Below, one piece after another: positions 8,627 to 16,779 of a DNA stretch of 64,000 bases. Numbering within the stretch: the stretch's first letter is position 1; every line of letters starts with the position of its first letter. The notes under the pieces were generated by a model that was given only the letters and a program-made list of their open reading frames with translations, searched no databases and had not been told where the DNA came from. The stretch covers positions 1 through 64,000 of the forward strand of contig NZ_CP021407.1 of the NCBI RefSeq assembly GCF_002504165.1, in the 5' to 3' direction. A program made the position numbers and the translations under genes. The stretch is from Pacificitalea manganoxidans (GTDB lineage: Bacteria > Pseudomonadota > Alphaproteobacteria > Rhodobacterales > Rhodobacteraceae).

Positions 8627-9838
8627 ATGACGATGAAGACTTTTGCAAAGGTAACGGCAACGGCCACGGCGCTATCCGCGCTGCTGGCGGGCATGGCGCA
8701 TGCCGAGGTGAAGTTCGGGGCGCTGTTCCCGTTCAGCGGCGGGCTGGCCCTGCTGGGCGAGGAAAGCGCGCGCGGCGTGGAAATCGCGGTGGACGAGATC
8801 AACGCCGCAGGTGGTGTGCAGGGCGAAGAGGTCGTGCTGGTGCGCGGCGATGCCGTCGACAACAACCAAGCGATCGGTGAGGCCCGGCGGCTGATTTCCC
8901 GCGAAGGGGTGAAGGCGATCCTTGGCTCCTATTCCTCGTCGCGGTCCATCGCGGCCAGTCAGGTCGCGGAACTTTCCGGCATCCCCTATTTCGAATTGGG
9001 CGCCGTGGCCGATGACGTGACCGGGCGTGGCTTGCAGTATCTTTTCCGCACCAATCCCACCGCCGAAGACATGGGCAAGATGATCGTGGACATGATCGTC
9101 AACGAGGTCGCCCCCGGTCTGGGCAAGGAGCCGTCCGACCTGACCGTCGGGATCATCCACGAAGACAGCAGCTACGGCACCTCTGTCGCCGGGCATCAGG
9201 AGCATTACGGCGCCGAGGCGGGGCTGAACATCGCCACCGTGCAGGGCTATCCGGCCTCCACCGTCGATATGTCGTCGCTGGTGCTCGACCTGCAGAGCAA
9301 GAATGTCGATGTCGTGCTCCAGACCTCCTACCAGAACGACTCCGTTCTGTTCTTGCAGCAGGCCAACGAAGCCGGGTTCAAGCCTGCCGCGATCATCGGC
9401 GGCGGCGGCGGCTATTCGATGCTGCCCACCGCCGAAGCCGTGGGCAATGACGTGATCGAAGGCGTGCTGGATGTCGATTTCACCCAGTATGCGGTCAACA
9501 CCGAATTCACGCCGGGTCTCGACGGGTTCGTGACTGCTTACAAGGAGAAGTATGGCGCCGATCCGCGGTCGGGTCATTCGCTCAACAACTACGTCGGTGC
9601 GCTGGCGGTGTTGCAGGCGATCGACGCGGGCGAAGGGTTCGAGCCGCAGGACATCATCGACGCGGTGACCGCCATCGACATTCCCGAGGGCCAGACCGCG
9701 GCCGGTTACGGGGTGAAGTTCGGCGAGAACAACCAAAACGAGCGGGCCAAGATGATGGGGATGCAGTGGCAGGACGGCAAGCTCGTCACCGTCTATCCGC
9801 GCGACGCGGCGGTGGCCGAGTTCATGATCGGCAACTGA
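8627..9838 (+). CDS. Branched-chain-type ABC transporter substrate-binding protein
   Basis: A 403-residue periplasmic binding protein of the LivK/HAAT family. An N-terminal Sec signal peptide (residues 1 to about 26, ending MAHA) precedes a type I binding fold beginning 'VKFGALFPFSGGLALLGEE'. The ligand-contacting segments 'GSYSSSRSIAASQVAE' and 'PYFELGAVADDVTGRG' are in the usual places. The ATG follows a GGGAGG site. It is separated from the permease gene by 81 bp holding a strong stem-loop, which usually keeps binding-protein mRNA in excess. The Liv family also imports aromatic and other small acids, so the ligand need not be an amino acid. Confidence 0.9.
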   Translation: MTMKTFAKVTATATALSALLAGMAHAEVKFGALFPFSGGLALLGEESARGVEIAVDEINAAGGVQGEEVVLVRGDAVDNNQAIGEARRLISREGVKAILGSYSSSRSIAASQVAELSGIPYFELGAVADDVTGRGLQYLFRTNPTAEDMGKMIVDMIVNEVAPGLGKEPSDLTVGIIHEDSSYGTSVAGHQEHYGAEAGLNIATVQGYPASTVDMSSLVLDLQSKNVDVVLQTSYQNDSVLFLQQANEAGFKPAAIIGGGGGYSMLPTAEAVGNDVIEGVLDVDFTQYAVNTEFTPGLDGFVTAYKEKYGADPRSGHSLNNYVGALAVLQAIDAGEGFEPQDIIDAVTAIDIPEGQTAAGYGVKFGENNQNERAKMMGMQWQDGKLVTVYPRDAAVAEFMIGN

Positions 9839-9861
9839 TCCCGACCGACCCATGCCCATAA

Positions 9862-9892
9862 GCGGCTGCGGGGGTTCGCACCCCGCAGCCGC
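9862..9892 (+). promoter_or_regulatory. Intercistronic stem-loop between binding-protein and permease genes
   Basis: GCGGCTGCGGGG (9862-9873) and CCCCGCAGCCGC (9881-9892) form a perfect 12-bp stem with a 7-nt loop, between the binding-protein stop and the LivH start. No U-run follows, so partial read-through with 3'-end protection of the upstream message is the likely role. Confidence 0.65.
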
Positions 9893-9919
9893 ACGTCCCT
9901 CAACCGGAAAAAACACGAC

Positions 9920-10807
9920 ATGGACACGCTTCTCCAAATCCTCGCCAACGGGCTGATGCTGGGCGGGCTGTTCGCCATCGTGGCGATCGGCCTCACCCTG
10001 ATCTTTGGCATCGTGAACGTCATCAACTTCGCCCATGGCGAATTTCTGATGGTGGGCATGTATCTGAGCTACCTGCTGACCCTGGGACTGGGGGTGCATC
10101 CCTATGTGACCGCCGTTGCGGTGGCGCCTGCGCTGTTCGTGCTAGGCGCGCTGGTGCAGCGTTTCCTGATCCAGCCGCTGATGAATGCGCGCGACGGGCA
10201 TGTGCAGATCTTCGCGACCGTCGGCCTGTCGACTGCGCTGATGAACCTCGCACTGCTGATTTTCGGCGCCGATATCGCCAACACGCCGTCCTACGGTGTG
10301 CGCAGCCAGGTCCAGCTGGGTCCGGTGCGCATCCTCGAAGGCCAATTGTGGGTGTTTGGCGCCGCGATCGCGCTGGTGATCGCATTGCAGCTTTTCATGA
10401 AGCAGACGACGACCGGGCGCGCGATCCGCGCCACGGCCCAGAACCGCGCCGCTGCCCGGCTGATGGGGATCAACGACAAGTTCATCTATATCCTGAGCTT
10501 CGGTCTTGGCGCGGCCTGTGTCGGGCTTGGCTCCGCGCTGGTGGCCCCGCTTTATCCGACCTCGCCCACCATCGGCACCTATTTCGTGCTGATCGCCTTT
10601 GTCTGCGTCGTTCTGGGTGGGCTTGGCTCCATCCCCGGGGCGTTCTTTGGCGCGCTTATCATCGGGCTCGTGGACGCGTTGTCGGGCTTCTACATCGGTT
10701 CCGACCTGCGCGAGGCGGTCGTGTTCGGGATTTTCCTGCTGATCCTGATCCTGCGCCCCTCTGGCCTGTTCGGCACCAAACTCAACCTGTCGCATGTGTC
10801 ACCATGA
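9920..10807 (+). CDS. livH: Branched-chain-type ABC permease, LivH family
   Basis: A 295-residue inner-membrane permease with about eight hydrophobic segments. It shows LivH hallmarks: the 'NGLMLGGLFAIVAIGLTLIFG' first helix, 'NFAHGEFLMVGMYLSY', and the EAA-like loop 'RAIRATAQNRAAARLMGI' (near residue 185) that docks the ATPase. It partners the fused LivM-LivG protein encoded next. The stop overlaps the alternative upstream start of that gene (ATGA at 10804), giving tight coupling. Confidence 0.92.
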   Translation: MDTLLQILANGLMLGGLFAIVAIGLTLIFGIVNVINFAHGEFLMVGMYLSYLLTLGLGVHPYVTAVAVAPALFVLGALVQRFLIQPLMNARDGHVQIFATVGLSTALMNLALLIFGADIANTPSYGVRSQVQLGPVRILEGQLWVFGAAIALVIALQLFMKQTTTGRAIRATAQNRAAARLMGINDKFIYILSFGLGAACVGLGSALVAPLYPTSPTIGTYFVLIAFVCVVLGGLGSIPGAFFGALIIGLVDALSGFYIGSDLREAVVFGIFLLILILRPSGLFGTKLNLSHVSP

Positions 10808-10818
10808 CGGAGACCTCC

Positions 10819-12630
10819 ATGACCTCAACAACTGACGCCACGCGCCCGAAGATGGCCGGCGATACCCGCGCCCGTCAGGCGAAACTGGGACTTGTCGGGC
10901 TGGCGCTGCTGCTGGCCGGGATCTTCGTGGTGCCGATCGTGGTCGATGACCAGTTCGTCTACCATATCTTCATCACCATCTGCATCTTCGCGGCCCTGTC
11001 GACGGCGTGGAACATCGTCGGCGGCTATGCGGGACAATTGTCACTGGGCCATGCGATTTTCTACGGGATCGGCGGCTATGCGGGGGTGATCCTTGTCAAT
11101 CTGGGCATCACGCCGTGGATCGGCATGTTCGCAGGCGCGGGGATCGCCGTGGTCGCGGCAGTGGTCATCAGTTACCCCTGTTTCCGCCTGCACGGCCCGT
11201 TCTTTGCGCTGGCGACAATCGCCTTTCTCGAAGTGTTCCGCGTGCTGGCGCTGCATTTCCGCGAATTGACGGGCGGCGCCACCGGCTTGATGATCCCATT
11301 GCAGATCGGCTGGGAATGGATGGTGTTCCGCGAACGCCTGCCCGCATTGATCATCGCGTTCGGGATGCTGCTGGTTTGTCTGGGCGTCGCGTGGGCGATC
11401 CGCGCGCATCGGCTGGGCTTCTACCTTGTCGCCACGCGGGAACGCGAGTCGGCGGCCCGCGCGGCAGGGGTTGGCACGGTGCGGGTGCGCCTGACGGCTG
11501 TGGCCGTGTCGGCGGCGCTGTCGGCGATGGTCGGCACGTTCCACGCCATGTATCTCACCTATATCGAGCCGGCGGCGATGTTCTCGCTGCAATTTTCGAT
11601 CCAGATCGCCATGTTCGCGCTGATCGGGGGCATTGGCACCGTCTGGGGGCCGTTGCTGGGCGCGGTGCTGCTGGTGCCGATCACGGAATTTGCCCGTGGC
11701 GCGCTGGGGGCCGAAGCGATCGGTCTGCATGGCTTTGTCTATGGTGTTGTGCTGATGCTGGTGGTGCTGTTCCTGCCCAACGGGATCATGGGCGTGGTGC
11801 ATCGGTTCGCCGGATCGCGCGGCGATGTCAGCAGCACCGATCAGGCGGGCCCGGTCGCGGCCACGCCGCGCGCCGCCGAGAAACGCCCCGTCGGGCAGGA
11901 GGTCATGCGCGTGGAAGGCTTGCAGAAGCATTTCGGCGGCCTGCATGTGACCAACGATGTCAGCTTTAACCTCCGCGAGGGCGAGATTTTGGGCCTGATC
12001 GGTCCGAATGGCGCGGGCAAGACGACCGTGTTCAACATGATCTCGGGCTTCCTCGACGCGGATGAGGGCAAGGTGTCGGTACTGTCGCAGGACGGCCAAT
12101 GGCAGCAGCCGGTGACCCCCGGTGACTTTGCCACGCTTGGCGTTGGGCGCACGTTCCAGATCGTGCAGCCCTTTGCGGCGATGACGGTCGAGGAAAACAT
12201 CATGGTCGGCGCGTTCCACCGGCATCCGCATGCGGGCGATGCCCGCGAGGCGGCGCGGGAGACGGCGCATCGCATGGGTCTGGGGCATTACCTCGACAAC
12301 GAAGCGTCGAGCCTGACCATCGGCGGGTTGAAACGGCTGGAGGTCGCCCGCGTCATGGCGATGGAGCCGCGCATCCTGCTGCTGGACGAGGTGATGGCAG
12401 GCATCAACCAGACCGATGTGCGCCGGGCCATCGATCTGATGCTGTCGATCCGCGACACCGGCGTCAGCATCATCGCCATCGAGCATGTGATGCAGGCGGT
12501 GATGTCGCTGTCGGATCGGGTCATCGTGCTGAACTCCGGTCAGATCATCGCCGAGGGCGACCCGCAGGACGTGGTGCGCGACCCGCAGGTGATCGAGGCC
12601 TATCTAGGGAAGGATTTCGTCCATGCTTGA
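10819..12630 (+). CDS. Fused ABC permease (LivM) and ATPase (LivG)
   Basis: A single polypeptide of about 603 residues. Residues 15-325 are a LivM permease with many membrane segments and the loop 'ATRERESAARAAGV'. After a linker of about 40 residues, residues 365-603 are a LivG ATPase with Walker A GPNGAGKTT, a divergent signature 'LTIGGLKRLEVARVMA' and Walker B 'ILLLDEVMAG'. GGAG at 10809-10812 favours the ATG at 10819; an ATG at 10804 overlaps the livH stop and would add five residues. The usual LSGGQ is replaced by an LTIGG-type sequence, commonly seen in LivG proteins. The 3' end overlaps livF by 8 bp. Confidence 0.92.
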   Translation: MTSTTDATRPKMAGDTRARQAKLGLVGLALLLAGIFVVPIVVDDQFVYHIFITICIFAALSTAWNIVGGYAGQLSLGHAIFYGIGGYAGVILVNLGITPWIGMFAGAGIAVVAAVVISYPCFRLHGPFFALATIAFLEVFRVLALHFRELTGGATGLMIPLQIGWEWMVFRERLPALIIAFGMLLVCLGVAWAIRAHRLGFYLVATRERESAARAAGVGTVRVRLTAVAVSAALSAMVGTFHAMYLTYIEPAAMFSLQFSIQIAMFALIGGIGTVWGPLLGAVLLVPITEFARGALGAEAIGLHGFVYGVVLMLVVLFLPNGIMGVVHRFAGSRGDVSSTDQAGPVAATPRAAEKRPVGQEVMRVEGLQKHFGGLHVTNDVSFNLREGEILGLIGPNGAGKTTVFNMISGFLDADEGKVSVLSQDGQWQQPVTPGDFATLGVGRTFQIVQPFAAMTVEENIMVGAFHRHPHAGDAREAARETAHRMGLGHYLDNEASSLTIGGLKRLEVARVMAMEPRILLLDEVMAGINQTDVRRAIDLMLSIRDTGVSIIAIEHVMQAVMSLSDRVIVLNSGQIIAEGDPQDVVRDPQVIEAYLGKDFVHA

Positions 12631-13327
12631 GGTCGAAAACGTTGATGCCGGCTATGGCAGCACGGTCATCTTGCAGGATGTCGGTCTGCATGTGGAGCCG
12701 GGAGAGGTGGTCACCATTGTCGGGGCCAACGGCGCGGGCAAGACCACGATGCTGCGCACGATTTCCGGGCTGGTCACGCCGCGGCAGGGTAGCATCCGCT
12801 TCGAGGGGGAGGACATCACCCGGCTGTCGGCCCATGAAACCGTCGATCGCGGCATCACGCTGATCCCCGAGGGGCGGCAATTGTTCCCGGATATGACGGT
12901 GCGCGAGAACCTGATGATGGGGGCCTATCGCCGCCATGCCCGCGACCGCCAGTCCGACACGCTGGCGGAGGTGCTGGACCTGTTTCCGCGTCTGGGCGAG
13001 CGACTGGAGCAGCACGCGTCGTCCCTGTCAGGCGGGGAGCAGCAGATGGTCGCCATCGCGCGCGGCATGATGGCCCGGCCGAAACTGCTGATGTTCGACG
13101 AACCGTCGCTCGGGCTGGCGCCGATCATCGTGGCGCAGGTGTTCGAGGTGATCGAACGGGTGGCGGGCACGGGCACCACGGTGCTGATCGTCGAGCAAAA
13201 CGTGTTCCACACGCTGAAGGCCGCCGATCGCGGCTATGTGCTGGAAAACGGTCGCATGGTTCTGACCGACGACGCCGAGGCGTTGTTGCAAAACGACCAT
13301 GTGCGGCAGGCCTATCTGGGGATATGA
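12623..13327 (+). CDS. livF: Branched-chain-type ABC transporter ATPase, LivF family
   Basis: A 234-residue ABC ATPase: Walker A 'GANGAGKTTMLRTI' near residue 35, signature 'SLSGGEQQMVAIARGMM' near 135, Walker B 'LLMFDEPSLGLAP' near 155 and the H-loop region 'VLIVEQNVFH'. The length and the 'NLMMGAYRR' segment are typical of LivF, the second ATPase of this transporter class. It overlaps the fused LivMG gene upstream and the SDR gene downstream, so transporter and enzymes share one transcript. Confidence 0.93.
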   Translation: MLEVENVDAGYGSTVILQDVGLHVEPGEVVTIVGANGAGKTTMLRTISGLVTPRQGSIRFEGEDITRLSAHETVDRGITLIPEGRQLFPDMTVRENLMMGAYRRHARDRQSDTLAEVLDLFPRLGERLEQHASSLSGGEQQMVAIARGMMARPKLLMFDEPSLGLAPIIVAQVFEVIERVAGTGTTVLIVEQNVFHTLKAADRGYVLENGRMVLTDDAEALLQNDHVRQAYLGI

Positions 13328-14127
13328 CCATGACGACGAGAGAGCAGACCCCCGAGCAGCACGCCATGCGCGACAGCCATGCCGGGCGCCGGGTGCTGAT
13401 CACCGGCGCGGCTAAGGGCATCGGTCTGGCGCTGGCGCAGGCCTTTGCCCGGCGCGGGGCCACCGTGGGGGTGATGGACCTGAACGGGGCCGAGGTCGAT
13501 GCCGCCGTGGCGGGGCTTGGCTGGCGCGGTGTGCCGTTATGCGCCGATGTCAGCGACTACGCCGCGCTAAGCGCCGCGCTGCGGGAGGCCGAGGGCCAGA
13601 TGGGCGGCAGCTTTGACACCGTGGTCAACAATGCGGGCATTTCGCCTAAACATGACGGTGTCGCGCATAAGGTCTGGGAAATGGACCCCGAGGAGTGGCG
13701 GCGGGTCGTCGATGTGAACCTGAGCGGCAGTTTCAACACGATCCGCGCGCTGACGCCTGCCATGCGCGAGGCCAGACGCGGCTGGATCGTCAACATGTCC
13801 TCGGTGGCGGGAAAAACCTATTCACCCGTGGTTGGCTGCCATTATGCCGCGACGAAATCCGCGATCATCGGCTTTACCAAGCATCTGGCGGCGGAACTCG
13901 GTCCGCATGGCATCCGGGTCAACGCGCTTGCGCCGGGGCGGATCGCGACGCCGATGGTGGCGGGGGTCGCGCCGGAGGTGAACGCCGAACAGGTGCGCAT
14001 GACCCCGCTTGCCCGTCTGGGCGAGCCCGACGAGGTCGCGGATGTCGCGCTATACCTCACTTCGCCCGAGGCGAGCTTTGTCACCGGGCAGACGATAGAT
14101 GTCGCGGGCGGGCTCTATATGACCTGA
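13324..14127 (+). CDS. Short-chain dehydrogenase/reductase
   Basis: A 267-residue classical SDR. The cofactor motif TGAAKGIG is near residue 24, followed by NNAGIS near 100, a catalytic Ser in 'NMSSVAG', Tyr and Lys in 'YAATK' near residue 178, and the C-terminal 'TGQTIDVAGG'. An acidic residue after the second strand ('GVMDLNG') suggests preference for NAD. Its start overlaps the livF stop (ATGA). It probably oxidises or reduces an intermediate of the operon's pathway; the substrate is not assignable. Confidence 0.9.
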   Translation: MTMTTREQTPEQHAMRDSHAGRRVLITGAAKGIGLALAQAFARRGATVGVMDLNGAEVDAAVAGLGWRGVPLCADVSDYAALSAALREAEGQMGGSFDTVVNNAGISPKHDGVAHKVWEMDPEEWRRVVDVNLSGSFNTIRALTPAMREARRGWIVNMSSVAGKTYSPVVGCHYAATKSAIIGFTKHLAAELGPHGIRVNALAPGRIATPMVAGVAPEVNAEQVRMTPLARLGEPDEVADVALYLTSPEASFVTGQTIDVAGGLYMT

Positions 14128-14177
14128 GCCCCGCGCGCCTCCCCCTCCCTGAGTTCCTGCCAATCAACGGAGCGCCG

Positions 14178-14993
14178 ATGCCTGACGTCACCGGACATAC
14201 CCGGCTTTACGCAATTCTTGCCGATCCGATCCACCATGTGAAAACGCCGCAGGTGATGCATGCGCTGTTTGCCCGCCACGGCATCGACGGTGTGTTGGTG
14301 CCGATGCATGTCGCGCCCGACGGGCTTGCCGGTGCGGTGGCCGGGCTGACGGAAATGCGCAATTTCGGCGGGTTCATCGCCACCGTGCCGCATAAATCCG
14401 CGATGCTGGAGCTATGCGACCGGATCGAGGGCGACGGGGCGCGGATCGGGGCGGTCAATTGCGTGCGGCGCGACCCTGACGGGCGGATGATCGGCGCGAT
14501 GCTGGATGGGATCGGCTTTGTCGAAGGGGTGCGGCGCGCAGGCATCGCCCCCGAAGGGCAGCGCGTGCTGTTGGCCGGGGCGGGCGGCGCGGCCAGCGCG
14601 ATTGCGTTTGCACTGGCCGAGGCCGGCGTCGCCAGTCTGACCATCGTCAACCGCACCGTCGCGCGGGCCGAGGCGCTGGCCGAGCGGGTGCGCGAGACGT
14701 ATGGCGCGGTCCGGGTCGAGGCGCGCGCGCAATCGGGCGATGTGGCCGTGTATGACCTGATCGTCAACGCGACCTCGCTGGGCCTGCGCCCCGGCGATCC
14801 GCTGCCCATCGACGCGGGCGGCCTGCATGCCGGACAGACCGTGGCCGAGGCAATCATGGACCCCGCCGAAACGCCTTTGCTGGCGGCGGCGGCGCAGGCG
14901 GGCGCGCGGGTCCATCCCGGACTGCCGATGCTGGAATGCCAGATCGAATTGATGGCCCGGCATATGGGCGCTTTCGGCGGCGGGGAGGCCTAG
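14178..14993 (+). CDS. Shikimate/quinate dehydrogenase (AroE family)
   Basis: A 271-residue AroE-fold protein. The catalytic lysine is in 'ATVPHKSAM' near residue 73, the catalytic aspartate in 'LDGIGFVEGV' near residue 113, and the NAD(P) loop is 'LLAGAGGAASAIAFALAEAG' near 130-150. The usual N-T-D sequence before GIGF reads M-L-D here, so the substrate pocket differs slightly from biosynthetic AroE. An open frame extends upstream inside the SDR gene, but ATG 14178 has GGAG at the right distance. Placed in a catabolic operon, it is more likely to act on quinate, shikimate or a related hydroxylated ring acid than in aromatic amino-acid synthesis (inference). Confidence 0.85.
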   Translation: MPDVTGHTRLYAILADPIHHVKTPQVMHALFARHGIDGVLVPMHVAPDGLAGAVAGLTEMRNFGGFIATVPHKSAMLELCDRIEGDGARIGAVNCVRRDPDGRMIGAMLDGIGFVEGVRRAGIAPEGQRVLLAGAGGAASAIAFALAEAGVASLTIVNRTVARAEALAERVRETYGAVRVEARAQSGDVAVYDLIVNATSLGLRPGDPLPIDAGGLHAGQTVAEAIMDPAETPLLAAAAQAGARVHPGLPMLECQIELMARHMGAFGGGEA

Positions 14994-14997
14994 GCCG

Positions 14998-16623
14998 ATG
15001 CAGGACGCGCAGGACAACGGCGACAGCTTCGATTTCATTATCGTCGGCGGCGGCACGGCGGGCTGTGTTCTGGCCAACCGGCTGAGCGCGGATCCGGCCA
15101 ACCGGGTGCTGCTGATCGAGGCCGGCCCGCGCCCGCGCAGCCCGTGGATCGGATTGCCTGCGGGGTTTTACAAGCTGCTGACCAACCCGCGTTTCAACTG
15201 GCGGTTTCACGCGACGCCCGAACCCGCGACCTGCAACCGGGAAATCGCGATCCCGCGCGGCAAGGGCCTAGGGGGATCGACGCTGATCAACGGCATGATC
15301 TATGTGCGCGGGCAGCGGCAGGATTACGACAGTTGGGCGCAGATGGGCTGCACCGGCTGGGGATTTGACGATGTGGAGCCGGTGTTCCGGCGGCTGGAGA
15401 ACTACGCCGGTCCCGATCCCGACGGGCTGCGCGGCCATGACGGTCCGCTCGACATTTGCGAGGTGCAGGAGCGCCCGGCAATCGGCGAAGCGTTCCTGAA
15501 TGCCGCCGAGGCCAGCGGCCATGCCCGTGTCACCGATTACAATGGCGCGGCGCAGGACGGTGTCGGCTACTATCAGGTCAATCAGCGCAACGGACGGCGT
15601 GCCAGCGCCCATGCGGCCTATCTCGCGCCGGTCGAGCACCGCCGCAATCTGAGCGTCCGAACCGGCCTGCGGGTCACGGGGGTGGAGGTGACAGACGGCC
15701 GCGCCCGGGCGGTGCGCGCCACCCGCGCGGGCGAAACCCTGCGTCTGACGGCCCGGCGCGAGGTGATCCTGTGCGCCGGTTCGATCCAGACGCCGCAATT
15801 GCTGGAACTGTCGGGGATCGGCGATCCGGCACGGTTGCAGGCGCTGGGGATCACCCCGGTGCAGGCGTTGCCCGGTGTCGGGGAGAATTACTCAGATCAT
15901 TTCTGCACCCGGCTCAATTGGCGGGTGCGGCAGCCGCAGACGCTGAACGAATTCACCCGCGGGCCGCGCCTGCTGCGCGAGGTGTTGCGCTATGGCTTTG
16001 CGCGGCGTGGCGTGCTGACCTACGGCACCGGGCTGGCGCATGGCTTTATCCGCACGCGGGCGGGGCTGGTGGGGCCGGATGTGCAGTTTTTCTTTATGCA
16101 TGCAAGCTACGCCAATGCCGCCGAACGCAAGTTGGAGCGCGCGCCGGGCATGACGCTGGGCGTGACGCAGCTGCGTCCCGAAAGCCGCGGCAGCATCCAT
16201 GCCCGCACGCCCCGGATCGAGGATCAGCCTGACATCCGACCGAATTTCCTTGCGACCGAGGAGGACCGCCGCACGATGGTCGCTGGCATGATCGAGGGCC
16301 GCCGGATCATGGAGCAAGCGCCGATGGATGACTGGCGGGCTCATGAAATGTCCCCCGGCCCCGACTGCACGACGCAGGCGGAGTGGCTCGATTTCGCGCG
16401 GCGCAATGGGCAGACGATCTACCACGCGGCGGGCACATGCCGGATGGGGCAGGGGCCGGATGCGGTCGTTGATCCGGCGCTACGGGTGCGGGGCATCGAA
16501 GGGCTGCGGGTCGTCGATGCGTCGGTCATGCCCAGCCAAGTGTCGGGGAATTCGCAGGCGGCGGTGTTCATGATCGCCGAGAAGGGCGCGGACCTGATCC
16601 TGCAAGGCGACAACGCCCCCTGA
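14998..16623 (+). CDS. GMC-family FAD oxidoreductase, choline-dehydrogenase-like
   Basis: A 541-residue GMC flavoenzyme: the ADP-binding motif 'VGGGTAGCVLANRLS' near residue 18, the GMC signature region 'PRGKGLGGSTLINGMIYVRG' near 90, and the C-terminal active-site region with 'YHAAGTCRMG' near 475 and 'VSGNSQAAVFMIAEK' near 520. Such enzymes oxidise primary or secondary alcohols and pass electrons to the quinone pool. It is the last gene of the operon, five bases after the AroE-family stop, and is followed by a GC-rich hairpin. Confidence 0.9.
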   Translation: MQDAQDNGDSFDFIIVGGGTAGCVLANRLSADPANRVLLIEAGPRPRSPWIGLPAGFYKLLTNPRFNWRFHATPEPATCNREIAIPRGKGLGGSTLINGMIYVRGQRQDYDSWAQMGCTGWGFDDVEPVFRRLENYAGPDPDGLRGHDGPLDICEVQERPAIGEAFLNAAEASGHARVTDYNGAAQDGVGYYQVNQRNGRRASAHAAYLAPVEHRRNLSVRTGLRVTGVEVTDGRARAVRATRAGETLRLTARREVILCAGSIQTPQLLELSGIGDPARLQALGITPVQALPGVGENYSDHFCTRLNWRVRQPQTLNEFTRGPRLLREVLRYGFARRGVLTYGTGLAHGFIRTRAGLVGPDVQFFFMHASYANAAERKLERAPGMTLGVTQLRPESRGSIHARTPRIEDQPDIRPNFLATEEDRRTMVAGMIEGRRIMEQAPMDDWRAHEMSPGPDCTTQAEWLDFARRNGQTIYHAAGTCRMGQGPDAVVDPALRVRGIEGLRVVDASVMPSQVSGNSQAAVFMIAEKGADLILQGDNAP

Positions 16624-16625
16624 CC

Positions 16626-16654
16626 GCGCGCCGCTTGCGCCCGGCCCGGCGCGC
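16626..16654 (+). terminator. Stem-loop after the GMC oxidoreductase gene
   Basis: GCGCGCCG (16626-16633) pairs with CGGCGCGC (16647-16654) across a 13-nt loop, starting three bases after the stop codon. No poly-U tract follows. It overlaps the proposed promoter of the next gene. Confidence 0.4.
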
Positions 16655-16662
16655 CCTATGAT
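16635..16662 (+). promoter_or_regulatory. Candidate sigma70-type promoter with structured leader
   Basis: TTGCGC (16635-16640), 16 bp, then TATGAT (16657-16662) resembles a housekeeping promoter. Transcription would start near 16669, leaving a leader of about 110 nt before ATG 16780. That leader contains two short perfect hairpins, CCCGCC-caa-GGCGGG and CCGG-tga-CCGG. I looked for the conserved yybP-ykoY manganese-riboswitch core, because TerC-like genes often carry it, and did not recognise it. Confidence 0.4.
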
Positions 16663-16779
16663 ATGGCGCACCCGCCCAAGGCGGGACCAGTTCCGGTGAC
16701 CGGGCCCCTCTGGCGGACGTGGCGGCGCGTTCGTGATGTCGGCATCGCAACTCTTCCAGCCGCCTGGACCTGTTCCATC

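Noticed and set aside
16663-16779. Manganese (yybP-ykoY) riboswitch ahead of the DUF475 gene
   Set aside because: Expected from the gene family, but the conserved core sequences were not found by eye.
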